64,000 bases of DNA from Candidatus Bathyarchaeota archaeon (GTDB lineage Archaea; Thermoproteota; Bathyarchaeia; Bathyarchaeales; Bathycorpusculaceae): assembly GCA_903901015.1 (NCBI GenBank), contig CAIUPH010000054.1, positions 1 through 64,000 of the forward strand, given 5' to 3'. The notes below the pieces were generated by a model that saw nothing but the letters and a program-made list of their open reading frames with translations, had not been told where the DNA came from and made no database searches. A program made the position numbers and the translations under genes. Below, piece by piece: positions 25,476-32,870 of this stretch (positions are counted from its first letter, which is position 1; every line of letters starts with the position of its first letter).

Positions 25476-28241
25476 CTAAGAAACCTCCCCAACAAATTCA
25501 GCGCAAACAACCTTACCCTGCGCTCTCAAATTCTCTTTTTCAACATCGAAGCAAGTCGGACAATAAAGATTCCCATTAATACTAAACTCCGCTTCCTTCG
25601 CGCATTGAACATCATCCGGCTGCGGTTGTTGACAGAGCCTTCCAGCTTTAGGTTTAAACCGTTTCGCATTAACAATACTGCTTTTCTCAACTTCTAAACG
25701 CTTTAAACCTGAATCCTCAGTGACAACCTTGAGCTGGGTTTCCCCAAGCGCCGCTTGTTCCATTTGTTCCGTTTGTTCCACGTTTCCAGAATTAGTTTGC
25801 GTTTTTTCTGAATTTTTACAATTTTTAAATTCTTGATTTATTTCGCTTAAGTTAGAAAACTGTGGAACAGATGGAACAGATGGAACAGTATTAGGCTCTG
25901 TAGTGGAAGTTAAGGTTTTTTGGGCTTTTTCAGGTGTAACTTCGGGGGCTGTGTCTTTTATGACTACATAACGCCATGCGGCTATTGGGCTTTGTGTTTT
26001 AAGTTTGCCATGTATTTCTATTGGTTCGGGGCGTATCTTTGTTCTAAAAGCTCCTGGTAAGAATGTTTCTGCATCTTGAATAAATTGGAATTTGCTTTTA
26101 GGTGTTAAGTCGTGAGCGTGGCAGTAAGTCACATAATCTCTAAACCAAATATCAGTAAAGATAAAGTCGGTTTCTTCATCAGTGACTTTAACTTTTGCAT
26201 CGAAGTAAGCTAAAGTTGTGCTTGAGCGTTTGCGGTATTCTTTGCGGATTTCTTCAACGGTTGGTTTGTCTGTTACCTCTCCATTTTCTTTAAGTTCTTT
26301 CAATCCGTCTAAAGCCCATTTTAAAATACCTTCCATTTCTTCGGGTGTTGATAGGCTGTTTAAAAGTTCTTGGCGTGGTATCTTGGCTTTGCCTTTGAAT
26401 GTTTGGCTAAAGTCTGCGAATATAAAGCGTCTATACCATGCGTGTCCATCTTCTTCATTGGAGATTGTGGGAATGTGGTTTGCTGAATAGAGATATTTTG
26501 TGTATGGTTCTAAGGTTTGGCTGTCTTGAACGTGTTTTATGTAGATTTGTACGGGATCGCCTGAAACTAAGGCCTTGTATGTGCCTGTGTTCATTAACTC
26601 TTTGTGGGGTAGGTCAGCGCAGATATTAGCGAGTTTTCCTCTAATTTCAGCTATAGAAAACTTGTCATAGCATAGTTGTTGTATTGAGTGGCTGCAAACA
26701 TTGTTAGCGCCTAAGAACGTCTTTATTGTATCTAAGAATATGCTTTTGCCGTTTTCGCCTGTGCCTAACAAGATTAGGCTGGTTTCTGTTATGACTTTGC
26801 GATATAGACAATGCCCTACTAATTGTTGGATTTGGCGCTGTTGTACTTTGTTTGGCTGTACGGAATCAAAAAACTTGGTGAATGTTGGGGCTTGTGCGTC
26901 TGTGTTGTAGTTCCAATCAAGTTTAGATGTTATGTATATTTCGGGTGAAAACTCTGTTAGTTCGCGCGTGAAAATATTTAACAAGCCGTTTTTTACTGCT
27001 AACATTTCGGGGTTTTGCCCGTTCATTTTGATTAGTGGGGCTGAGTTTAAGATAAATTCGTAAACATCTTTGTAGTATCGGGCTTTGAAGTTATCGTTTA
27101 AACGTGTTACCATTTCGCGCATTATGAGCTGTTCCGTTTGATTACAGTAAATTCCTTCGTCACTTAGCCAAAAATAGAGGGTGTTAGAATCTTTGTCAGT
27201 TACAAACGTATAATCTTCCATGATGTCTTTAGCTAATAGTATTGTGTGTTCTTTGTCTTGATTATCGTCTTGTAGTAATATGGCGGGGTCAATTAATTTT
27301 TGAGCAACAGCCAACATTAAAGTGTCCTTAAACTTTTTACCTCTAAGCGCGCCTTTTCCAGCATCTTCACATTTTATTATGCCTTCCTTCATGGCTAAAA
27401 ATTGCAGAGCGCCACCGCCTCTTTTATGTCGATGGCAGTACCATGTGTTGTTTTTAATGTTGAAAGTAAAGTTTTTCTCGGTTGTGCTGTCGTGTATTGG
27501 GTGGCTTCCTTGGTATTCGTCATTTGCAATTAAGTTAAAACGATTGATGTCTATGAGTTTCCCTATGTTAAAACCGAATTTGTCTAATCTTTCGGATTGA
27601 TCCGCTTGTTCTTGTTCTTTGCTTTTGGGTATTAATCCATGATTTTGTAGTATTTTATAGAAGGTTGCGGCTGTGTTATCAATTTCTGTTATAACATCAC
27701 TTCCGACATTTTTGTAGCCTGTGCTTGGAGCCATTAAGCAAATACTATCTCCCAGCAATTCTAAACCGGCTGTGTCGTGGAAATGTCCATCTGTTTCTGC
27801 TTTAGTTTTAGCCCAATAAAGTAAGTGTAACCCTTTGTTTATGGTTTCATCTATTCGGGTTGTCGGAAACTCTGAAACTAAGTCTTTGCCTGTTTTGATT
27901 GCTTCAAATTGTTGTATGCGTCTGACTTCAAATTGTTCTTTGGTTTCGTTTGGTAGTTGTGAAATTGGTTTTGTGTCGTAGTCTATGGCGGTTAAGTATA
28001 ATCCGTTTTTAGCTGGGGTTCCTAAGATAACTCCAATAGCGTTAGCGTCTTTGCCGTTTTGGGTCCAGCGTAGATTTTTAAATTCTTCGTCTGTTTGGGG
28101 TTCTGTCTGCCATTTCTTCCAAGTACCGATATTATCTTTGTCGTATTTTTGTTTCTGTTCGTTCCATGTCAGTATAAAGGGTATTACTGGTAAGCCTGTA
28201 TCGTGGTATGCTTGGGCTGCGCCTAATAATTCTTGGTTCAT
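25476..28241 (-). CDS. primase-polymerase / D5-type SF3 helicase replication protein
   Basis: From the ATG at 28241 (GGAG about ten bases upstream and a four-base overlap with the previous stop) the protein has 921 residues. The N-terminal about 220 form a bifunctional primase-polymerase domain, with LTAIDYD (about residue 84) as the metal-binding motif and later NKGLHLLYW. A CHRHKRGGGALQFLA zinc/primase C-terminal unit follows near 270. The D5_N domain and SF3 helicase come next, with Walker A LLGTGENGKS near 480 and NICADLPHKE as a B-like motif. The C-terminus has tandem SVP and EQxEQ repeats and a zinc ribbon (CQQPQPDDVQC, CPTC). It would initiate and unwind element DNA. Confidence 0.9.
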   Translation of the reverse strand: MNQELLGAAQAYHDTGLPVIPFILTWNEQKQKYDKDNIGTWKKWQTEPQTDEEFKNLRWTQNGKDANAIGVILGTPAKNGLYLTAIDYDTKPISQLPNETKEQFEVRRIQQFEAIKTGKDLVSEFPTTRIDETINKGLHLLYWAKTKAETDGHFHDTAGLELLGDSICLMAPSTGYKNVGSDVITEIDNTAATFYKILQNHGLIPKSKEQEQADQSERLDKFGFNIGKLIDINRFNLIANDEYQGSHPIHDSTTEKNFTFNIKNNTWYCHRHKRGGGALQFLAMKEGIIKCEDAGKGALRGKKFKDTLMLAVAQKLIDPAILLQDDNQDKEHTILLAKDIMEDYTFVTDKDSNTLYFWLSDEGIYCNQTEQLIMREMVTRLNDNFKARYYKDVYEFILNSAPLIKMNGQNPEMLAVKNGLLNIFTRELTEFSPEIYITSKLDWNYNTDAQAPTFTKFFDSVQPNKVQQRQIQQLVGHCLYRKVITETSLILLGTGENGKSIFLDTIKTFLGANNVCSHSIQQLCYDKFSIAEIRGKLANICADLPHKELMNTGTYKALVSGDPVQIYIKHVQDSQTLEPYTKYLYSANHIPTISNEEDGHAWYRRFIFADFSQTFKGKAKIPRQELLNSLSTPEEMEGILKWALDGLKELKENGEVTDKPTVEEIRKEYRKRSSTTLAYFDAKVKVTDEETDFIFTDIWFRDYVTYCHAHDLTPKSKFQFIQDAETFLPGAFRTKIRPEPIEIHGKLKTQSPIAAWRYVVIKDTAPEVTPEKAQKTLTSTTEPNTVPSVPSVPQFSNLSEINQEFKNCKNSEKTQTNSGNVEQTEQMEQAALGETQLKVVTEDSGLKRLEVEKSSIVNAKRFKPKAGRLCQQPQPDDVQCAKEAEFSINGNLYCPTCFDVEKENLRAQGKVVCAEFVGEVS

Positions 28242-28444
28242 TGTGTTGGCGCTCCTTGTGTTTGGCTGTATTTTTCTAAGGCGGGTAGGCTTCCAGCGTT
28301 TAATCTGAATTTGCCATCTACCATGCTTATGATGCAGAACCCTAAAGGTTGGCGGCTTACGCATAAGGTATTAGTGCATTTTGAGCAGCTTGTTATGTCA
28401 AGGCGTAGATAACCGTGTTTCCCTAAACAAAAATTAGCGGTCAT
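28238..28444 (-). CDS. small cysteine-containing element protein
   Basis: This 68-residue protein contains CSKCTNTLCV and a later Cys, so a zinc site is likely. It starts at an ATG ten bases after AAGGAG. It overlaps both neighbours by four bases (ATGA), translationally coupling it to the replication protein downstream. No family is recognised. Confidence 0.7.
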   Translation of the reverse strand: MTANFCLGKHGYLRLDITSCSKCTNTLCVSRQPLGFCIISMVDGKFRLNAGSLPALEKYSQTQGAPTQ

Positions 28445-28545
28445 TGCTGTAAGGCTCCTTGTACTTGTCTTTCATCATCGGAGCATTCGGCGCGTACTGA
28501 ACATTCAAGGTCTATACAATGGTTGCAAGTGCTAGCGTTTTTCAT
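28441..28545 (-). CDS. 34-residue cysteine-rich micro-protein
   Basis: The frame reads MKNASTCNHCIDLECSVRAE followed by CSDDERQVQGALQQ, with four cysteines as CxxC plus C...C. It ends in an ATGA overlap with the 28238-28444 gene and starts two bases after the stop of the 28548-28763 gene. The tight packing supports translation despite the small size. Probably a zinc-binding accessory or regulator. Confidence 0.6.
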   Translation of the reverse strand: MKNASTCNHCIDLECSVRAECSDDERQVQGALQQ

Positions 28546-28547
28546 GT

Positions 28548-28763
28548 TTAAAGCCCCAGAGGTTCAGAGGTTATGGGTGTGCCTTGACGGCATGATTTTG
28601 ATAAGGCGGTTGTGGAATAGCCAACTTTACAATGGTTCTTAGTGTAATGAGTAAATTTAGCGCATTCAATACAGAAGATAGGGTGTTTCCGTGGTTGATT
28701 ATCTACGGGGAAACAGCCATTATTATTAGAAACATTAAAAAGATGAGCTGGGGTACTATACAT
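28548..28763 (-). CDS. 71-residue zinc-binding-like element protein
   Basis: The protein contains FCIECAKFTHYTKNHCKVG and one more Cys at the C-terminus, a CxxC...H...C pattern likely to bind zinc. Its ATG directly follows the TAA of the frame at 28764-28868, and the next gene starts two bases after its stop. It belongs to the micro-gene cluster ahead of the replication protein. Family unknown. Confidence 0.65.
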   Translation of the reverse strand: MYSTPAHLFNVSNNNGCFPVDNQPRKHPIFCIECAKFTHYTKNHCKVGYSTTALSKSCRQGTPITSEPLGL

Positions 28764-28868
28764 TTAGGCACTCACCCCAGAGTTTGCAGTAGTTAAAGCT
28801 GATGCGTTTTGCTTGGCGGCTTCTGCTTCAGCTTTTCTTTTTCTGTATTCACGTTGAATTAGAGCCAT
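28764..28868 (-). CDS. 34-residue or longer charged helical protein
   Basis: From the ATG at 28868 the frame encodes a charged helix (MALIQREYRKRKAEAEAAKQ) of 34 residues. The same frame is open upstream to about 28986 with sensible sequence (KILNSDGLAKSPTIDKFKNP) but has no ATG, GTG or TTG there, so the start is uncertain. The stop directly precedes the next ATG (TAAATG). Likely a DNA-binding or structural micro-protein. Confidence 0.45.
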   Translation of the reverse strand: MALIQREYRKRKAEAEAAKQNASALTTANSGVSA

Positions 28869-29051
28869 AGCTGCTCTAATTTCAGGTGGATTTTTAAATT
28901 TGTCAATGGTCGGGCTTTTCGCTAAGCCGTCAGAATTTAATATTTTTGTGGTTTTTTCGTGCTCATTTTGTTCCGTAGGTCTTACACTTACTTTTCGGTT
29001 CTAAGTGTACCAAACACGCTTTCAGTGAATTGCGCTTTGGTTTTCAACCAC

Positions 29052-29080
29052 GGAACAACCACGCTTGAATAAGTTGTTCC
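29052..29080. repeat. inverted repeat in the divergent control region
   Basis: GGAACAAC (29052-29059) and GTTGTTCC (29073-29080) are perfect inverted repeats spaced 13 bases apart. They sit between the leftward replication operon and the rightward genes at 29386, suggesting an operator or a hairpin. Apart from this and the promoter at 29351, I see nothing in the 29000-29385 gap. Confidence 0.5.
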
Positions 29081-29350
29081 TTTTGGGCTTCCTTATGTTA
29101 TCGGGGGTTCGTTGGTTGCGTTGCCATCCATGTTTTTCAACCAGTCAATAGCAGACTTTTGACAGCTTGGTTACGCTTTAGTAAGCCCTTGTTATGTCTT
29201 GACAGTTAGAAGCAAGCGCTTATTAAAACTATCTAACAGTTTAGAACATAGTTGTATTATTTTTTTTAGTTTGTATTAATTGGAACAAATTATAACATTG
29301 TTGAAAAATATAACTAAGTCGTAACTTTTTTGGGAATTTAAGGTTAATAC

Positions 29351-29366
29351 CCTTTTTCTAATATAT
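29351..29366 (+). promoter_or_regulatory. promoter motif of the 29386 operon
   Basis: CCTTTTTCTAATATAT contains a TATA box about 20-30 bases before the SD/start of the 29386 gene. A nearly identical motif (CCTTTTTTTCTAATATAT) recurs at 30204-30221, so this appears to be an element-specific promoter type. Confidence 0.6.
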
Positions 29367-29385
29367 CGCATGAGGGTTAACAAAA

Positions 29386-29814
29386 TTGAAAATAGAACAG
29401 AAAAAGCCAAAGTTCCACACTGTAACCTTTAGCGACCCCGAATTTGATTTACTAAGCAGAACTTTAGAAATTGGCTTATCTTCGCTGAAATTCTACAACA
29501 AGAACCTGGGGTACTTAGATATTGACTTTAACCGCATAGCTGCTCAATACGCCGCTAAATTGGGCCGTATAAATTATAATCAATACCTCTATGACTTCGC
29601 GTTTAAAACAAAACTTAATGATGCACTCCGTAACAGTGGAATAGACGCGCCGCTTAAGGCAGAGCGAACTTTAACTTCAACAGATGTTTGTTATCTTAAG
29701 GCTATGATTGACAAGGTACAGAAGGCGCTTAGTGAATCCGCTAAGTTGCCGCCGGTGGTTGACATTCGGCACTATGAAGTATCTAACAACCACGGTTATT
29801 CAGTGAGGTATTGA
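29386..29814 (+). CDS. unknown 142-residue element protein
   Basis: The start is a TTG eight bases after GAGGGTT. The protein is mostly helical, with no Cys clusters or membrane segments, and has an N-terminal basic patch (KIEQKKPKFHTVTF) and a Tyr-rich middle (YNQYLYDFAFKTK). The stop overlaps the TTG start of the next gene (TTGA). No family is recognised; a replication or regulatory accessory is possible. Confidence 0.6.
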   Translation: MKIEQKKPKFHTVTFSDPEFDLLSRTLEIGLSSLKFYNKNLGYLDIDFNRIAAQYAAKLGRINYNQYLYDFAFKTKLNDALRNSGIDAPLKAERTLTSTDVCYLKAMIDKVQKALSESAKLPPVVDIRHYEVSNNHGYSVRY

Positions 29815-30191
29815 ACTTGCGACCTAGAATCAGTCTAAAAGAAGCGGCTCTGAGTTTCTATAACGCTACAGTAATTTTAAAACAGGACCAGCAAGCCTTC
29901 AACGAAAAGGTTACTATATACAGGCAGTTAAGCGCAGAGATAGCCGATATAAAAAAGAAGATGTGGTTAACGCCAACTATCATAACACAAGGCAATCTAA
30001 AGGGAAAAGAAGCCGAATGCGGCGCATTGATTCCTGAGATAAATCTGCTTGAAAGGCGCATCAAACTTAACGTATCTCTTGTATTGAAATACAAAGGGGT
30101 TAACCATCGAGGGAGATACAAAACGGTTGAGGATGTATCTAAGCTATATCTTCCGTCTATAGCTGTTACCCGTAAGGAATTGGAACCATAA
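29811..30191 (+). CDS. unknown 126-residue coiled-coil element protein
   Basis: A TTG start overlaps the stop of the preceding gene. The protein is helical, with a coiled-coil-like stretch (LKQDQQAFNEKVTIYRQL, then EINLLERRIKLNVSLV) and a basic C-terminal part. It is translated with the 29386 gene from the promoter at 29351. Function unknown. Confidence 0.6.
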   Translation: MNLRPRISLKEAALSFYNATVILKQDQQAFNEKVTIYRQLSAEIADIKKKMWLTPTIITQGNLKGKEAECGALIPEINLLERRIKLNVSLVLKYKGVNHRGRYKTVEDVSKLYLPSIAVTRKELEP

Positions 30192-30203
30192 AACCCACGT
30201 TTT

Positions 30204-30285
30204 CCTTTTTTTCTAATATATATTAATTAATAGAGATACAAAAAGGAGAAAGAATAATGCCCCGTTGGTAAGTTTTGTTTTTTTG
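30204..30285 (+). other. minimal transcription unit with a four-codon frame
   Basis: A TATA motif (30204-30221) is followed by AAAAGGAGAA, an eight-base spacer, ATG and three sense codons (MPRW, 30257-30271), then a T-rich run typical of archaeal terminators (30273-30285). The whole unit is about 80 bases. It could make a short RNA, a leader peptide, or be the stump of a deleted gene. Confidence 0.4.
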
Positions 30286-30680
30286 ATGGTCTTATTTATC
30301 ATTAGTGCATTATGTTAAATGATTGCATCGTTAGAGCTTCTTTATTATCTGTTAATTGCTATAGACAAAAGCCATCTATAGACTGTGTCTATTCTTTTAT
30401 ATATAAATAGGGCTATGGTCGAAAGTCTGTTTCTGTCTATGGCTACACGACTGACTTTGTCTTTTAACAATAAGACTAAATAGTAAGTGGAAACTCTGGG
30501 CTTTTTGAATCAAATAGGTACGGGTAACTAAATGCGAAATGCCTTCTGCTTTCATATATTAATATGAATAACAAAAGCGTTCTGCTTTGGGTTCGGATAG
30601 GAAACCCAAATGCCTATTTTTAATTATACGCATAATTATAAACAGAAAACACAGGGGTATTTGTTAACAAAAAGGTAAGG
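30286..30680. other. non-coding hairpin cluster, candidate replication origin
   Basis: No gene is seen here. Direct repeats CTATAGAC lie at 30359-30366 and 30376-30383, the second pairing with GTCTAT at 30387-30392. Three perfect hairpins then follow within 90 bases: TTCATAT/ATATGAA (30551-30568), TTTGGGTT/AACCCAAA (30586-30610) and TAATTAT/ATAATTA (30621-30638). TTCTGCTTT is repeated at 30544 and 30580. AT-rich repeats and hairpins in the only long gap of an element that encodes its own primase-helicase suggest an origin. Confidence 0.5.
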
Positions 30681-30687
30681 CTGGTTG

Positions 30688-30816
30688 CTAAAGTTTCTTC
30701 TTTGTTGTGGCGCGTTCTCTGCATCGTTCACAGAATAGGGGGCGGTTTTTTGCGTAGGCTATTATGCCGTAAGGTGCAGGGGTCGGGTTTTTATTGTCAG
30801 ATAGGTTGGTTGTCAT
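30688..30816 (-). CDS. 42-residue micro-protein with CxxC knuckle
   Basis: The frame starts at an ATG preceded by GGAGAAATCAAA, a strong ribosome site, and encodes MTTNLSDNKNPTPAPYGIIA followed by YAKNRPLFCERCRERATTKK and L. It has one CxxC and a basic tail. The good initiation signal supports translation. Function unknown; perhaps a zinc-mediated dimer or RNA binder. Confidence 0.6.
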   Translation of the reverse strand: MTTNLSDNKNPTPAPYGIIAYAKNRPLFCERCRERATTKKKL

Positions 30817-30867
30817 TTTGATTTCTCCTAACCAAATTTTTTCGGACATAGTTTTTTGCCTCTAAGT

Positions 30868-31074
30868 TTATTCAACAACTATAATCTTCTTATGCTTCAA
30901 TGATAGGATATGCAAACGGATCAAGGCTTGTGGGATTCCAGTTTTACCGGCTGCTACATTCAAAGGTAAGCCATCATCGAGAACTAAAAGAACGGCCCGT
31001 TTCTCTGTTGGGTTTCTGCCTCTAAAATAATAGTTGAACAAGTCAGAGTTTAGATATAATTCGGGAGTTGTCAA
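30868..31074 (-). CDS. 68-residue helix-turn-helix-like protein
   Basis: The TTG start overlaps the stop of the 31071-31244 gene. The central part (EKRAVLLVLDDGLPLNVAAG, KTGIPQALIRLHILSLKHKK) has the spacing of a small winged or plain helix-turn-helix. It probably regulates element genes. No specific family is recognised. Confidence 0.55.
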   Translation of the reverse strand: MTTPELYLNSDLFNYYFRGRNPTEKRAVLLVLDDGLPLNVAAGKTGIPQALIRLHILSLKHKKIIVVE

Positions 31075-31244
31075 TGTTGGAGTTCCTCTAGCAAAACTTT
31101 TTCGACTTCTCGGATAGGATGCTTTGTTTTGATTAGCTCAAGCGCCTTAGAAACTTTGACTCTGAGTGTTTTTAACTCGGTGCGTTCCCTGGCTCGTGCT
31201 TCTCGGTTGTGTTGTTGTCTATCTTCTTTTGTTTTGTATGGCAT
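31071..31244 (-). CDS. 57-residue basic helical protein
   Basis: The frame starts MPYKTKEDRQQHNREARARE and continues with Lys/Arg/Glu-rich helix to VLLEELQH. It is strongly charged and probably forms a coiled coil or basic-zipper-like helix. Its stop overlaps the start of the next gene (TTGA), showing translational coupling. Confidence 0.55.
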   Translation of the reverse strand: MPYKTKEDRQQHNREARARERTELKTLRVKVSKALELIKTKHPIREVEKVLLEELQH

Positions 31245-31347
31245 AACGTTAGTTTGGTGTCTGAGGGTTAAAAGGTTAAATTGGTGGTCGTGTTCCCGAA
31301 GTGGTTAAACTATGCGGTATTAGCCCTACTAATAGAAACAAAATAAC

Positions 31348-31449
31348 TTAGCGCCTTCTACCATAACGCATTAAGGCTATGGTAACAATGCCAAACCCTA
31401 CACCTAAGACGATTCCTAGAACTGCAATTAAAACTACGGGGTCAAACAT
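31348..31449 (-). CDS. 33-residue single-pass membrane micro-protein
   Basis: The sequence is MFDPVVLIAVLGIVLGVGFG followed by IVTIALMRYGRRR: one hydrophobic helix with a positively charged end, giving a predicted cytoplasmic C-terminus. It begins four bases after the stop of the frame at 31453-31593. Small membrane proteins of this type occur in archaeal viruses as envelope components and could also be holin-like; neither role is shown. Confidence 0.55.
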   Translation of the reverse strand: MFDPVVLIAVLGIVLGVGFGIVTIALMRYGRRR

Positions 31450-31452
31450 ATT

Positions 31453-31593
31453 TTATCGGTATCCTAACTTTCGCATTCTTGAATCATGGGTTCTTGTTTG
31501 TTTGTCGGTGTCGTGGTGCTTCTCACATTTTAACGTGTAGCTTTTGGGGTGCGCTCTGACATCGGCAAGTTTGCTTTTTCGGTCACGCGGATC
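31453..31593 (-). CDS. 46-codon frame with no start, possible frameshift product
   Basis: The frame (DPRDRKSKLADVRAHPKSYT, then LKCEKHHDTDKQTRTHDSRM, RKLGYR) is basic and has a CEKHH zinc-like motif. No ATG, GTG or TTG occurs before its end. It begins inside the last codons of the upstream gene (31583-32119) in another frame, so it may be joined to that protein by ribosomal frameshifting near GGATCC, or be a gene whose start was lost. Confidence 0.35.
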   Translation of the reverse strand, partial: DPRDRKSKLADVRAHPKSYTLKCEKHHDTDKQTRTHDSRMRKLGYR

Positions 31594-32119
31594 CTAAGAA
31601 TAATCCTAAGTCAACCATCGCGGTTATTGGCTTCTGATTCTGCCATTGAGTAAAAGCCTTCTTATCTTCAGGTGTTAAGTTCTGAGTTATTTGTCCGTAA
31701 CTCATACCTGTCGGGCTTGTTCCTTGTCGGGTGTTTGCGCCTAATCTAAAGTTTGCTTCAATGTCGGCTTGTTGTTTAGCAGTTTCTAAAGCAGTTGGCT
31801 GGTTTGTTGTGGTTGGTTTAACTGGTCCAACAAACGGTTTAGATGTAGCTTGAAACCCTGCTATGCGACTTGTATCTGCTGGCATTGGTCCAACAAATGT
31901 TTGGCTTGGTCTAGGTGCGGCTGTGTATGTTGGCTGGACATTATAGCCTAAACCGCTAAGTTGCTGCTGGTTAAAATCCATAGCTTGTTTATACTGTTGG
32001 TCGTTAATTGTGTTTGTTTGATGTGCTGCTTCAAAGTTGGAACGTTGAACAAGTAGCTGCTGTACTTGCGCCAGATTATTTTGTTGTTGCGTTTTTAATT
32101 GTTGAGGGATGGTACTCAT
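31583..32119 (-). CDS. Gln-rich unknown element protein
   Basis: This 178-residue protein has a Gln-rich helical N-terminal half (QQLKTQQQNNLAQVQQLLVQ, residues 6-25) and a Pro/Thr-rich middle with two similar TFVGPMP/PFVGPVK motifs. It starts at an ATG preceded by a GGAG in the intergenic spacer. Composition and repeats recall structural or secreted virion proteins, but there is no recognised family. Confidence 0.6.
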   Translation of the reverse strand: MSTIPQQLKTQQQNNLAQVQQLLVQRSNFEAAHQTNTINDQQYKQAMDFNQQQLSGLGYNVQPTYTAAPRPSQTFVGPMPADTSRIAGFQATSKPFVGPVKPTTTNQPTALETAKQQADIEANFRLGANTRQGTSPTGMSYGQITQNLTPEDKKAFTQWQNQKPITAMVDLGLFLGSA

Positions 32120-32138
32120 TTAATCATTTCTCCATTAA

Positions 32139-32291
32139 TTAGATAAATAGGCTTTCCCAGCATTTTTTGTGGTAAACCTTTTTGTGTGTCTTAGCATTCG
32201 AGGAAATTACTTTATCTCCAACATGGAGAGTTTGTGAACAGCTCTTTTTTCCACAGTTTCCTATGCCTTTCTTATGATATTTGCTTAGCAT
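32139..32291 (-). CDS. 50-residue zinc protein resembling the host protein at 12207-12380
   Basis: The frame encodes MLSKYHKKGIGNCGKKSCSQ followed by TLHVGDKVISSNAKTHKKVY and HKKCWESLFI. Two cysteines, a HVGDKVI strand pair, and a C-terminal HKKC match the layout of the 57-residue host zinc protein. It lies between two element genes on the same strand. The similarity suggests a shared small zinc-finger family moving between element and chromosome. Confidence 0.6.
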   Translation of the reverse strand: MLSKYHKKGIGNCGKKSCSQTLHVGDKVISSNAKTHKKVYHKKCWESLFI

Positions 32292-32323
32292 CCCTTCGCT
32301 GAGAATGAACGGGGGTATTTGTT

Positions 32324-32560
32324 TTAGACAGCATCTTTAGCGCCTTCCATCGTTGTTGGGTTCTCTTTTTTGTTTTCTATCTCGTATGAAGCTCTGATTA
32401 ACCGCAAACGCGCAGCTCTAATTATCATTAAAGTCTGTTCACACCGGCGCTTAGGGAAACTTACGCCACTAGTTCTTGTCGGATGATTCATGTTTTGCCC
32501 CTTCTTTTGATTGTAGGTTAATGGTTTGCCTTTTTGCCAAAGATTCTGAGCTACCGCCAT
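32324..32560 (-). CDS. 78-residue basic element protein
   Basis: The protein is basic, with a helical segment (CEQTLMIIRAARLRLIRASY, residues 40-59) and a disordered N-terminus (LTYNQKKGQNMNHPTRTSG). It starts at an ATG twelve bases after GAGG. Possibly DNA-binding; no family recognised. Confidence 0.5.
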   Translation of the reverse strand: MAVAQNLWQKGKPLTYNQKKGQNMNHPTRTSGVSFPKRRCEQTLMIIRAARLRLIRASYEIENKKENPTTMEGAKDAV

Positions 32561-32572
32561 GTTTTTTGCCTC

Positions 32573-32638
32573 TTACACTACTATGTTTTTTTGGTTAGGG
32601 AAACCATCTTTCACTTGAGATTTATTTTCTCGGTCCAT
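32573..32638 (-). CDS. 21-residue leader-type micro-ORF
   Basis: MDRENKSQVKDGFPNQKNIV followed by one Val and a stop, starting seven bases after AAAGGTGA. It ends 13 bases before the start of the 32324-32560 gene. It could be a leader peptide or a coupling ORF for that operon. Confidence 0.35.
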   Translation of the reverse strand: MDRENKSQVKDGFPNQKNIVV

Positions 32639-32870
32639 CTTGTTTTTCACCTTTCAAATTGAAAGCAGACGATTAAACTATACTTTTTACCATCAACCTT
32701 ATTAGTTTACAAAGCCTTAACAGCTTATAAGGCTGAATATATGTTGAGCGAGAAGTGCAAAATAGAACAAAAACAAATAGGACAAAACCCCATTTGCGTA
32801 ACCGCAAAGACCGAATGCCCAAAGATTAGAAATAAAACAGTATTCACCAAAAACTGCGTTGGATAAAACA

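Noticed and set aside
25740-25900. Tandem TTCC/GGAACAGA short repeats
   Set aside because: They encode SVP and EQxEQ repeats in the C-terminal part of the replication protein; spacing is codon-based and not a CRISPR array.
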